The translations under genes and the position numbers were made by a program. Source: Mitsuaria sp. GD03876 (GTDB lineage Bacteria; Pseudomonadota; Gammaproteobacteria; Burkholderiales; Burkholderiaceae_C). Taken from it: a stretch of 52,142 nt of DNA. Below, in pieces: positions 37,281 to 45,498 of the stretch (its first letter is position 1; every line of letters starts with the position of its first letter). The stretch is from contig NZ_JAOCCU010000044.1 of the NCBI RefSeq assembly GCF_029840635.1, forward strand, positions 1-52,142, read 5' to 3'. A model generated the notes under the pieces. The model made no database searches and had not been told where the DNA came from. It was given only the letters and a program-made list of their open reading frames with translations.

Positions 37281-38777
37281 ATGCCGATCAAGTCCTGGCC
37301 CCGCCACGCGGCCGCGCCGACCCCGCCGTCCCTCGCATCGATCGTTGGCGAGCATCAAGCCGCCCTCCACGACCGCTTGCGCCACATCAAGACAGCGCTG
37401 CAGAGCTGGCCGCCGCCGGCTCACCTGACGCGCGCCGAACTGCCTGTCCTTGAGGAGCGGCACGGCCGGCTCGAACGCGAGATGGCCTTTCTTGCGAAAT
37501 CGCCGGACGGGCCGCGGACCGCGCATCGGCTGATGGTCCTCGGCGCCGAGGCCGAGGCGCTGGCCGCCGTGGTCGCGCCGCGTCCATCCGCGGCTTCCCC
37601 GGTGCCTGATCCGGCTCGCCCCCGCTTCCGTGCGCCCCACCAGGCGCCCATCGCCCAACGCCCACCGGCGGCCGCCTCGAGCGATCCCCGTCAGCTCGGT
37701 GCCGCGACGCAGGCGCGGGTGCTCGCGGACATCGGCGTCATCCGGCATCGCCTGGACGCCCTCGAGCGCCGCGACGACGCGCGCTACACCTCGAGCGAGC
37801 GCGCCGCGATCCACGCGCAACTCGGCCAGAGCCAGCGTGTCGGTCACGAGCGCGGCGCCGACTGGCCACAGGCGGCCCTCATGCTCCAAGGTGCCAAGAC
37901 GTGGCTGGCCAGGCTGGAAGGCGACCTCGCCAAGCTCGACGCCTTTCCTGGCGGCTGGCGGTCGCTGGACATCGATCGCCGCGCCCTGGACCCGGTCTCG
38001 CGGCAGCGGGCGGAACAACGCGCCTTCCGCGCGGCGCGCCTCATGACGGCGACCGGCTGCGATCCGCGGGAAGCGATGGCGATGGCGCGCCGGGTCGGCG
38101 CCGCGGTGGAAGCCCGGTGCCCCGAGACCTCGGCGCTCCTGAACGAGCAGGTGCGGCGCGCGCTCGACAAGTACCCGGCCGGCCTGGTCGACCCGCTGGT
38201 CCGCATGCTGCGCTTCACGGGCACGGCGGACGTCGCCGACGGCATCGCCGTCCTGCGTCCGATGATGCGATTGCCCGCCGCGCTGACCGAGCGCCTGGCG
38301 CAGAACGGCATCAAGATCCTGCCGTCGCCCGGTGGCCTTTCCGAAGCGGCGCCGTGGACGCACGGACGTCCGGTCGGCGAGCTCTCGGAGGCGTTCTTCG
38401 ACCCCGCGGGCCGCTCGCTCGTCATTCCCACCGTGCGAGATCCGCGGACCGGCGCGGTCCGCGTCGAGGACGTCGTCACGCCGCTGCATGAGGCGGCACA
38501 CGCCTACGTGCACGCAGGCGGTCCCCTCTCGCATCGGGAGGCGCGGTTCCTCGCCGCCCGCGAGCGGGACGTGGCGCAAGGCCACCTTCGCCCCGGACAC
38601 GACGAGTACTACCTGCGGTCGCTCCCGGGACTCGACAACGATCCCAAGGAGGAGACCCACGTCGAGAGCCTGGCGATGTTCCTCGTGGGCGACCGGCGCT
38701 GGCCGGCGCTGCATGCGTACTGGACCGATCAGCTCGGCGCCGGCAGGACGGCGGGATCGCCCGGCGTGACGCGCTGA
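37281..38777 (+). CDS. Putative lethal-factor-like metalloprotease, effector or toxin candidate
   Basis: The 498-residue protein has no signal peptide, and no close family is recognised. The N-terminal 140 residues are Pro/Ala-rich with helical stretches; 140-345 look alpha-helical. The C-terminal 100 residues carry a zinc protease signature: HEAAH (403-407), tyrosines at 443/444, and E458-x3-E462. The spacing matches the anthrax-lethal-factor/Pro-Pro-endopeptidase (M34) layout, where HExxH is followed by a Tyr and an E-x3-E pair. A secreted or injected effector is the most natural reading but is inference. It stands 98 bases after the amylase, with no ribosome-binding site visible at the ATG. 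Confidence 0.6.
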   Translation: MPIKSWPRHAAAPTPPSLASIVGEHQAALHDRLRHIKTALQSWPPPAHLTRAELPVLEERHGRLEREMAFLAKSPDGPRTAHRLMVLGAEAEALAAVVAPRPSAASPVPDPARPRFRAPHQAPIAQRPPAAASSDPRQLGAATQARVLADIGVIRHRLDALERRDDARYTSSERAAIHAQLGQSQRVGHERGADWPQAALMLQGAKTWLARLEGDLAKLDAFPGGWRSLDIDRRALDPVSRQRAEQRAFRAARLMTATGCDPREAMAMARRVGAAVEARCPETSALLNEQVRRALDKYPAGLVDPLVRMLRFTGTADVADGIAVLRPMMRLPAALTERLAQNGIKILPSPGGLSEAAPWTHGRPVGELSEAFFDPAGRSLVIPTVRDPRTGAVRVEDVVTPLHEAAHAYVHAGGPLSHREARFLAARERDVAQGHLRPGHDEYYLRSLPGLDNDPKEETHVESLAMFLVGDRRWPALHAYWTDQLGAGRTAGSPGVTR

Positions 38778-38861
38778 TCGGCGATGGCGGATCAGCCGGA
38801 AACCTCCCCGGCCGCTCGCCCGACCAGCCCGGCCTTCCTCCACCGCCGCCCCGGATGAACA

Positions 38862-38893
38862 CAGCCCCGCCCGGCTTTCGCCGGACGGGGCTG
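38862..38893. terminator. Hairpin between convergent genes
   Basis: CAGCCCCG-C-CCGGC and GCCGG-A-CGGGGCTG form a 13-bp stem with one mismatch around a small loop. It lies between the metalloprotease-like gene and the receptor gene, which converge here. There is no long T-run on either strand. Confidence 0.6.
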
Positions 38894-38937
38894 CGTCGCT
38901 CGTCAGACCGGCCCGGGCCAGTCCTCGGAAGCCGGGT

Positions 38938-41721
38938 TCAGAACTTGTAGGTCGCGCCGACCAGGAAGGTCCGGCCCCACTTGATGTACTCGAGCGGGCG
39001 GTCCTTCGTGCCGGCGTAGGTGCGATAGGCCTCGTTGGTCAGGTTGTTGACCTGTGCCAGCAGGCCCAGTCCCTTCAGCGGACCGTCGTTGAACGTGTAG
39101 CCGATCTGCGCGTCGGTGATGCTCTCGCCCACCACGTAGCGCAGCGTGCGCGCGCCGTTGAAGTTGCCGATCTCGCCGATGAAGTCCGACCGCCGGCGTT
39201 GGCTGACGCGGAACTCGAAGCCGTTGGCCTCGTAGTACGCGGTCAGGTTGTAGACCCGCTTGGACAGGCCCGGCAGCGAGATCGGGCCGCTGCCCACGCT
39301 GCTCGCGCTGTCCGGATCCTTGATCGAGATGTTGCTGTCGTTGAACGTCGCGCTGGCCGTGAGGCCGAAGCCGTTCAGCGACGAGCTGATCAGGTTCAGC
39401 GGCAGCGACGCCGTCAGCTCCAGGCCCTTCAGCTGGCCGCCCTGGCCGTTGTACGGGGCGGTGAAGTTGCCCACCAGCAGCGCCGGCGGCTGGCCCGGAC
39501 GCGGCACGTAGTCCGCGACGAAGCGCGAGAAGTCGTAGTTGTCGACGGTCTGCTTGTAGATGTAGCTGCGCAGGTCCTTGTAATAGGCCGCCGCCGCCAC
39601 GTAGGCCTTGTTGCCGAAGTACTTCTCCCACGACAGGTCGACCGCGTTGGCGCGCCACGGATTGAGCTGCGGGTTGCCGCCCGACGCGCCCGGCTTGCCG
39701 GTGTTGCCGTCCACGCCGAACTCCAGGCCCGCATTCATCTGCTCGACGCGCGGACGCGCCATCTGCTTGGCCAGCGCGAAGCGCACCGTCTGCTCGCCCG
39801 GCAGCGACCACACCAGGTTCAGCGACGGCAGGTAGTCCGTGTAGGTCTTGCCGCCGTCGATCGGCTTGACGCCGCCCGCGCCGTTGTTGAGCGTGGCGTC
39901 CCAATAGTTGGACTGCGAGGACTGGTCCGTGTGCACCACCTGCAGCCCGAGGTTGCCGCGCACCGGGATGCCGAAGGTCGTCGAATCGATGTTGCCCTTC
40001 AGGAACACCGTCGTGGCCTTCTCCTTGACCTGCCAGGCCTTGGGGATCAGGTAGTTGAGCGACTCGGTCGGCTCGAAGGTCATGTAGCGGCCGACCGCGC
40101 CCGGCACGTTCCACGCGGGGATCGTGCCCAGTCCGGCGAAGCTCAGGTCGACCGGGCTGTACTGGAACTCGGAACCGATCGCCGTGTTGCCCTGCGCGCC
40201 GACATTGATGTTGCCCTCGGGCTGGCGCTTCTTCTTGGAACGGTCGGCGTAGTTCAGGCCCGCCTCGAAGTCGGAGAACCAGGCCGACACGGCCGCCGGC
40301 GCCGGCAGGTTGCCCACCAGCTTGAAGCCGGTCAGGTCGTCCTTGACGCTGGGCAGCTTGCCGTAGCCTGAACCGTAGATGGTGTTCTGCAGGTACAGCT
40401 GCGACGGATCCGAATACTTCAGCCCGGTCGTGAACTGCGAGAAGTCGCCCGAGTTGAACGCCAGCTTGACGTTGTCCAGCGGGATCGCGCCCGGCACGGC
40501 CAGCAGCTGCGTGTTGTTCTCCAGGCTCAGCTCCTTGCGGGTGGCCTTGGAGTAGTTCACGTCGGCCGTGACCGTCAGGCCGCTCTCGAACTTGAGCTTG
40601 TTGTTCCAGCCGGCGGCGACGATCTTGTCGTCGCGCTTGTTGTACATGCCGCGCACCAGCGGATAGGCGTTCAGCAGCGTGCCGCCGGTCTGCGTGCCGT
40701 TGTTGTTGACCGTCGGGTTGGACCAGTCCAGCGGCGCGTTGTTGCCGTTCCAGGTCATGCTCATCTCGAACTGGTTGGCCGTGTCTTCCTGCTTGGCCTT
40801 GGTCCAGAAGCCGTCGACGACGCTGGTCCAGTTCTTGGTCGGGCGGAACTCGATCGTGCCCATCAGCGCGTCGCGCTCGAGCTTGCCGGTGCGGCGCAGC
40901 GCCTTGATGCCGCCCGAGTTGTAGGTGCCCGCCGGCAGCCCGGTGCGGGCCGACTGGTCCCAGGGCTCGTACAGGCCGACCTGCTCTTCCTGCACCGGCG
41001 TCTGCTGGTGCGCGTAGCCCAGCGACACGCCGATGGTGCGGTCGGCGAATTGGTCGATGTAGCTGGCGCTCAGCCGGTTGCCGTTGCCGGTGGCGTTGGC
41101 CGCCGAGCCCAGCGAGTTGCGCTGGCCGCGCGCGTTCAGCGTGACCAGGCGGCTGCTGAAGTTCAGCGGACGCACCGTCTGCATGTCGATCGTGCCCGAC
41201 AGGCCCTGGCCCACCAGGCCGGCGTCCGGCGTCTTGTAGATGACGACGCCGCTGAGCAACTCGGACGGGTATTGGTCGAACTCGACGCTGCGGTTGTCGC
41301 CGGTGGAGACCAGCTCGCGGCCATTGAGCAGCGTGGTGGCGAAGTCCGGCGACAGGCCGCGGACCGAGATCACCTGCGCGCGACCCGCGACGCGCTGGGC
41401 CGACAGCCCCGGCAGGCGCGCGATCGATTCGGCGATCGACACGTCGGGCAGCTTGCCGATGTCCTCGGCGGAGACCGCCTCGACGATCGAGTCGGAGTTC
41501 TTCTTGACCGAGATCGCGGCCTCGATGCCGCGGCGGATGCCGGTGACGGTCACCGTCTCCAGCGTCTTGTCGGCGGCGGCCTTGGCCGCGGCGTCCTTGT
41601 CGGCTTCGGTCTGGGCTTGCGCGTGCGCGGCGCCCGCGGCCAGCAGGGCCAGCGTCACCAGGCAGCCGGCAGCCACCGGCTGCACACGGAACAACTCGCG
41701 CGAGGCGTGCGATGTCTTCAT
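38938..41721 (-). CDS. TonB-dependent receptor, probably for maltodextrins
   Basis: The 927-residue outer-membrane transporter has a signal peptide ending AAHA (34), the TonB box ETVTVTG (55-61), a plug domain (SDSIVEAVSAEDIGKLPDVS, then VISVRGLSPDFATTLLNGRE) and a C-terminal beta-barrel ending in Phe (GATYKF). The plug resembles the Caulobacter MalA-type sugar receptors, which fits the maltose ABC genes and GH13 enzymes nearby. The start at 41721 is set by AGGAG 7 bases upstream. HexR-like sites lie upstream. Confidence 0.9.
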   Translation of the reverse strand: MKTSHASRELFRVQPVAAGCLVTLALLAAGAAHAQAQTEADKDAAAKAAADKTLETVTVTGIRRGIEAAISVKKNSDSIVEAVSAEDIGKLPDVSIAESIARLPGLSAQRVAGRAQVISVRGLSPDFATTLLNGRELVSTGDNRSVEFDQYPSELLSGVVIYKTPDAGLVGQGLSGTIDMQTVRPLNFSSRLVTLNARGQRNSLGSAANATGNGNRLSASYIDQFADRTIGVSLGYAHQQTPVQEEQVGLYEPWDQSARTGLPAGTYNSGGIKALRRTGKLERDALMGTIEFRPTKNWTSVVDGFWTKAKQEDTANQFEMSMTWNGNNAPLDWSNPTVNNNGTQTGGTLLNAYPLVRGMYNKRDDKIVAAGWNNKLKFESGLTVTADVNYSKATRKELSLENNTQLLAVPGAIPLDNVKLAFNSGDFSQFTTGLKYSDPSQLYLQNTIYGSGYGKLPSVKDDLTGFKLVGNLPAPAAVSAWFSDFEAGLNYADRSKKKRQPEGNINVGAQGNTAIGSEFQYSPVDLSFAGLGTIPAWNVPGAVGRYMTFEPTESLNYLIPKAWQVKEKATTVFLKGNIDSTTFGIPVRGNLGLQVVHTDQSSQSNYWDATLNNGAGGVKPIDGGKTYTDYLPSLNLVWSLPGEQTVRFALAKQMARPRVEQMNAGLEFGVDGNTGKPGASGGNPQLNPWRANAVDLSWEKYFGNKAYVAAAAYYKDLRSYIYKQTVDNYDFSRFVADYVPRPGQPPALLVGNFTAPYNGQGGQLKGLELTASLPLNLISSSLNGFGLTASATFNDSNISIKDPDSASSVGSGPISLPGLSKRVYNLTAYYEANGFEFRVSQRRRSDFIGEIGNFNGARTLRYVVGESITDAQIGYTFNDGPLKGLGLLAQVNNLTNEAYRTYAGTKDRPLEYIKWGRTFLVGATYKF

Positions 41722-41770
41722 TTGTTTGTCTCCTGTATGAACGGCGGAACCCAACGTTCTGGAAGAATTC

Positions 41771-41785
41771 TGTACTAAAACTAGA
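41771..41785. promoter_or_regulatory. Degenerate HexR-like site before the receptor gene
   Basis: TGTACTAAAACTAGA differs from TGTAGT-N3-ACTACA at two positions and lies 50 bases upstream of the receptor start, in its promoter zone. Alone it would be weak evidence; it gains weight from the other copies. Confidence 0.4.
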
Positions 41786-41903
41786 TCACGAACCAAGTCC
41801 TCGCAAACCCTGGAAGCCGTTTGATCGCCTCTTCATGGCCTAAAAACGACGAAGTTACCTCGGGTTTCTACGGACAAACCTGCAAATTAGGGGTGAGAAA
41901 TGC

Positions 41904-41929
41904 AAAACGGCGGCCTCGCGGGCCGCCGT
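41904..41929 (-). terminator. Terminator of the glucokinase gene
   Basis: ACGGCGGCC and GGCCGCCGT form a 9-bp perfect stem with a 5-base loop; on the minus strand it is followed by TTTTGCATTTC. It lies 43 bases after the glk stop and separates glk from the receptor gene. Confidence 0.85.
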
Positions 41930-41937
41930 TAGCATCT

Positions 41938-41968
41938 GGTGATGTAGCTGGACTACAACTACATCACC
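41938..41968. promoter_or_regulatory. Nested HexR-type palindromes between glk and the receptor gene
   Basis: TGTAGCTGGACTACA (41943-41957) matches the HexR-type site with one change. An extra ACTACA half-site follows at 41958. The whole is enclosed in a 10-bp perfect inverted repeat, GGTGATGTAG (41938-41947) and CTACATCACC (41959-41968). It lies upstream of the glk terminator, about 220 bases before the receptor start. Confidence 0.55.
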
Positions 41969-41971
41969 ACC

Positions 41972-43012
41972 TCATCGCACCGATTGCTCCAGCGCGAAGG
42001 CGGCGCCGTCCAGCGCGGTCAAGGTGTCGGTGATCAGCACGCAGGGGACCGACGCCAGATAAGGCGCGAACCGCCCCTTGGCCTCGAAGCGGGCACGGAA
42101 CGGCGAGCTGAAGAAACCCTCGCCCAAGCGCGGCACGATGCCGCCTCCGATGTAGACGCCGCCCCGCGCGCCCAGCGCCAGGGCGACGCTGCCGGCGAAG
42201 CTGCCGAGGAAGGCGCAGAACTGCTCCACGGTCTTGGCGCAGATCGCGTCGCCGGCCTGGGCCCGCTCGAGGATCTGCTCCGCGCTCAGCCGCTGCGTCG
42301 ACGGCTGCCCCGCCACGGCCGCGACCGCCGCATGCAGCGTCGGCAGGCCGATGCCCGACAGGAAACGCTCGGCCGACACATGAGGGAACTCGTGGCGGGC
42401 GGCGGCGAGCAGTTCGCTTTCATAGTCGTTGGTCGGCGCCAGCGTCATGTGACCGCCCTCGCCCGGCAAGGCGATCCAGCCGCCGGAGGTCTCGATCACG
42501 CCGCCGACCCCCAGCCCGGTGCCCGGGCCGATCACCGCCAGCGTGCCGCGCGGCGTCGCCGACTGCGCCGGGCCGGGCACGGCCGCGACCTGGTCCGGCC
42601 GCAGGCGCGGCAGCGACAGCGCCAGCGCCTCGAAGTCGTTGAGCAGGCGCAGCTCGTCCAGGCCCAGCGCCGCCTGCAGTTGGCTGCGCGAGAAGGTCCA
42701 GTGGCTGTTGGTGAGCTCGATCCGGTCCTCGTTGATCGCGGTGGCCAGCGCCAGCGAGGCCCGGCGCGGACGCGCCGAGAGCCCCAGGCCGGCGAGTTCC
42801 TTCAGATAGGCCTCGGCCGCGGCGCGCAGCGATTCGTATTGCGCCACCGGCAGCTTGCGCACGTGCTGCACCGGCTGGCCGGGACCGTCGACCCAGGCGA
42901 AGCGGGCATTGCTGCCGCCGATGTCCGCCACCAGCCACGGATACCCCGCGGCGCTCGTTGCCCGGCCGGTCGTCTCGTTCCGGCCCACGGCCACACCCTG
43001 TTCTACTTGCAC
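41972..43012 (-). CDS. glk: Glucokinase
   Basis: This cytoplasmic ATP-dependent glucokinase (346 residues) phosphorylates glucose released by MalQ and the amylases. Motifs are LVADIGGSNARFAW (27-40), the catalytic D126 in LLNDFEALALSLP, GPGTGLGVGG (162-171), LPGEGGHMTLAPTNDYE and GGVYIGGGIVPRL. The start is GTG at 43012 with AGGA upstream. It is divergent from a second glucokinase domain fused to a regulator. A HexR-like site lies 80 bases upstream. Confidence 0.93.
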   Translation of the reverse strand: MQVEQGVAVGRNETTGRATSAAGYPWLVADIGGSNARFAWVDGPGQPVQHVRKLPVAQYESLRAAAEAYLKELAGLGLSARPRRASLALATAINEDRIELTNSHWTFSRSQLQAALGLDELRLLNDFEALALSLPRLRPDQVAAVPGPAQSATPRGTLAVIGPGTGLGVGGVIETSGGWIALPGEGGHMTLAPTNDYESELLAAARHEFPHVSAERFLSGIGLPTLHAAVAAVAGQPSTQRLSAEQILERAQAGDAICAKTVEQFCAFLGSFAGSVALALGARGGVYIGGGIVPRLGEGFFSSPFRARFEAKGRFAPYLASVPCVLITDTLTALDGAAFALEQSVR

Positions 43013-43092
43013 TGTTTCTTGTCCTGCTTATCGGCTTGGGGACGCCCCATCCGGGTGCGCCAAAGGCCGCCACGAAGGCGGAATGGGCGCAA

Positions 43093-43107
43093 GGTAGCAA
43101 AACTACA
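43093..43107. promoter_or_regulatory. HexR-like site upstream of glk
   Basis: GGTAGCAAAACTACA keeps one perfect half-site (ACTACA) and differs from the full palindrome at two positions. It lies 80 bases before the glk start. Confidence 0.45.
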
Positions 43108-43248
43108 GCAATCGCACAAGGGCAGAGTCCCCCGGTCGTCGCGAAGCGGCTTCAGCGCATGCGACGCGGGATCGCGAGTCTTCTCCAAACGCTTGTCGTC
43201 AATGAACTTTTGTCCCGGAGCGATGCATCGGAGAGGCCGCCTCGATGC

Positions 43249-43263
43249 TGTAGTCACACTACA
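43249..43263. promoter_or_regulatory. HexR-type operator upstream of the glk-hexR fusion
   Basis: TGTAGTCACACTACA is a perfect TGTAGT-N3-ACTACA site in the 421-bp divergent region, 170 bases before the chosen fusion start. It suggests autoregulation. The rest of this region shows no other gene that I can support. Confidence 0.75.
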
Positions 43264-43433
43264 ACCAGAGAATCGACAATGCGGCAATCGGCATGCCTTC
43301 GGCGCCTGTTTTCCCGCTAGGGCGAACCCTTTCGGATGAGAGGGGGCGACGGGCCATAATCATCGCTTGCCTGCCGCCTCGTCCCGGAACACACCCGCTT
43401 CCGGGCGCCCGACGCGGTCATCACCCCTGCTTC

Positions 43434-45350
43434 ATGCGTGAATTCGACAGTCCCCGGCTGATCGCCGACATCGGCGGCACCTTCGCCCGCTTCGCCCTGG
43501 AAACCTCGCCGGGGGAGTTCGAGCACATCGCGCTGCTGCGCTGCGCCGAACACGCCGACTTCCACGCCGCCGTGCGCGCCTTCATGGACCGGCTGCCGCG
43601 CCAGCTGCGGATCTCGCACGCGGCGATCGCGATCGCCAACCCGGTCGAGGGCGACCAGGTGCGGATGACCAATTACCACTGGCAGTTCTCGATCGAGGAA
43701 GCGCGACAGCGCCTGGGCCTGGACACGCTGGTGGTGGTCAACGACTTCACGGCGCTGGCGATGGCGCTGCCGCGGCTGCGCGGCAGCGAGATCCGCCAGA
43801 TCGGCGGCGGCGAGCCGCGCGCCAACAGCGTGATCGGCCTGCTGGGCTCGGGTTCCGGCCTGGGCGTCTCGGGGCTGATCCCCGCCGGCGAGGGCTGGAT
43901 CTCGCTGGGTTCCGAAGGCGGCCACACGAACTTCGCGCCGCGCGACGAGCGCGAGATCGCGCTGCTGCGGTTCGCCTGGAACGAGTACGAACACGTGTCC
44001 TTCGAGCGGCTGCTGTCCGGCCCCGGCCTGGAGCTGATGCACCGGGCGATGGCGGACTACCTGAAGCGGCCGTCCGAGCCGCTGAGCGCGCCGGAGATCA
44101 CCGCGCGGGCGCTCGAGGCCGCCGATCCGGTGTGCGAGGCCACGCTGGACCTGTTCTGCACGCTGCTGGGCACGGCGGCGGCCAACCTGGCGGTGACGCT
44201 GGGGGCGCTGGGCGGCCTGTACATCGGCGGCGGCATCGTGCCCCGGCTGGGCGAGTACTTCGACCGCTCGCGCTTCCGCGAGCGCTTCGAGGACAAGGGC
44301 CGCTTCTCCGACTACGTCGCCGCGATCCCGACCTACGTGATCACGGCCGAGCATGCGACGTTCAAGGGCGCGTCGGCGATCCTGGAGGCGCAGTTGCGCA
44401 GCCTGCACAACAGCGGCGGCGGCGCCTCGGCCATCGTGGGCCAGATCCGGCGCGCGCGCGACAGCCTGTCGCCGGCCGAGCAGCGGGTGGCGGACCACGT
44501 GCTGGCGCATTCGCGCAAGGTGCTCAACGACCCGATCGCGGAGATCGCCAAGGCGGCCAACGTCAGCCAGCCCACGGTGATCCGCTTCTGCCGCTCGCTG
44601 GGCTGCGAGGGGCTGTCCGACTTCAAGCTGCGGCTGGCCTCGGGGCTGACCGGCACGGTGCCGGTGAGCCACACGCAGGTGACGCAGGACGACTCGATGG
44701 TGGAGTTGGGCGAGAAGGTGCTGGGCAACACCGCCTCGGCGATCCTGCAGGTGCGCAGCCAGCTCAACCGCGACATGATCGACCGCAGCATCGAGCTGCT
44801 GCTGCAGGCGCCGCGGATCGAGTTCTTCGCGATCGGCCATTACGGGGTGGTGGCGCAGGACGCGCAGTTCAAGTTCCTGCGGCTGGGCATCGCGTGCAAC
44901 GCGTACGTGGAGCCGCGGCTGCAGCTGCTGGCGGCGCAGACGCTCAAGCCGGGCGACGTGGCGGTGCTGATCAGCAGCAGCGGCAAGCTGCCCGAGCTGA
45001 TCGCGGTGGCCGACGCGGCGCGCGAGCGCGGCGCGCACGTGGTGGCGATCACCGCGAGCCAGTCGCCGCTGGCCAAGAAGGCGGACGCGGCGCTGATCGT
45101 CGACCACGTCGAGGACGTGGCGACGCACCTGCCGATGATCAGCCGCATCCTGCACCTGCTGGTGATCGACATGCTGGCGGTGGGCGTGGCGATGCGGCGC
45201 GATCCGGCCGGCCCGGCGGGCACGGTGCTGGGCGCGGCGCATCCCGACCTCGACGAACAGGACGAGGACGGCCGCTCCAGCGCCCGCCGCGCCGCGCCCG
45301 GCATCAGCCTGGCCTCGCCGCTGGCCAAGCTGACGGCACACAGCCGCTGA
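43434..45350 (+). CDS. glk-hexR: Bifunctional glucokinase / RpiR-family (HexR-like) regulator
   Basis: The product is 638 residues. Residues 1-325 form a glucokinase (LIADIGGTFARFAL, catalytic D104 in VVNDFTALAMALP, GSGSGLGVSG and EGGHTNFAP). Residues about 335-410 are an RpiR helix-turn-helix (PIAEIAKAANVSQPTVIRFC), and about 450-590 a SIS sugar-phosphate-binding domain. HexR proteins repress sugar catabolism genes and are released by 2-keto-3-deoxy-6-phosphogluconate. This fusion is known in Burkholderiales. The start at 43434 matches the glucokinase N-terminus but has no good ribosome-binding site; the frame is open upstream to 43293. The Thr of the usual GTGLG is Ser here. Confidence 0.92.
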   Translation: MREFDSPRLIADIGGTFARFALETSPGEFEHIALLRCAEHADFHAAVRAFMDRLPRQLRISHAAIAIANPVEGDQVRMTNYHWQFSIEEARQRLGLDTLVVVNDFTALAMALPRLRGSEIRQIGGGEPRANSVIGLLGSGSGLGVSGLIPAGEGWISLGSEGGHTNFAPRDEREIALLRFAWNEYEHVSFERLLSGPGLELMHRAMADYLKRPSEPLSAPEITARALEAADPVCEATLDLFCTLLGTAAANLAVTLGALGGLYIGGGIVPRLGEYFDRSRFRERFEDKGRFSDYVAAIPTYVITAEHATFKGASAILEAQLRSLHNSGGGASAIVGQIRRARDSLSPAEQRVADHVLAHSRKVLNDPIAEIAKAANVSQPTVIRFCRSLGCEGLSDFKLRLASGLTGTVPVSHTQVTQDDSMVELGEKVLGNTASAILQVRSQLNRDMIDRSIELLLQAPRIEFFAIGHYGVVAQDAQFKFLRLGIACNAYVEPRLQLLAAQTLKPGDVAVLISSSGKLPELIAVADAARERGAHVVAITASQSPLAKKADAALIVDHVEDVATHLPMISRILHLLVIDMLAVGVAMRRDPAGPAGTVLGAAHPDLDEQDEDGRSSARRAAPGISLASPLAKLTAHSR

Positions 45351-45356
45351 GCGTCG

Positions 45357-45390
45357 CTCGACGCGGACGTCCGGGGGACGCCGCGTCGAG
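45357..45390 (+). terminator. Strong hairpin after glk-hexR
   Basis: CTCGACGCGG and CCGCGTCGAG are perfectly paired, and CGTCC/GGACG extends the stem to 15 bp with one bulge. GCCTCTTCC follows. It is 7 bases downstream of the stop codon. Confidence 0.75.
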
Positions 45391-45498
45391 GCCTCTTCCG
45401 GATCGACGCTGATCCCTCGCATCGCGCGCCAGCGCCAGCACCCGGGTTCGCTCACTCACCGGCCTTCCGCCTCGCGCGGTGCCGTCCGCGAGTGACCG

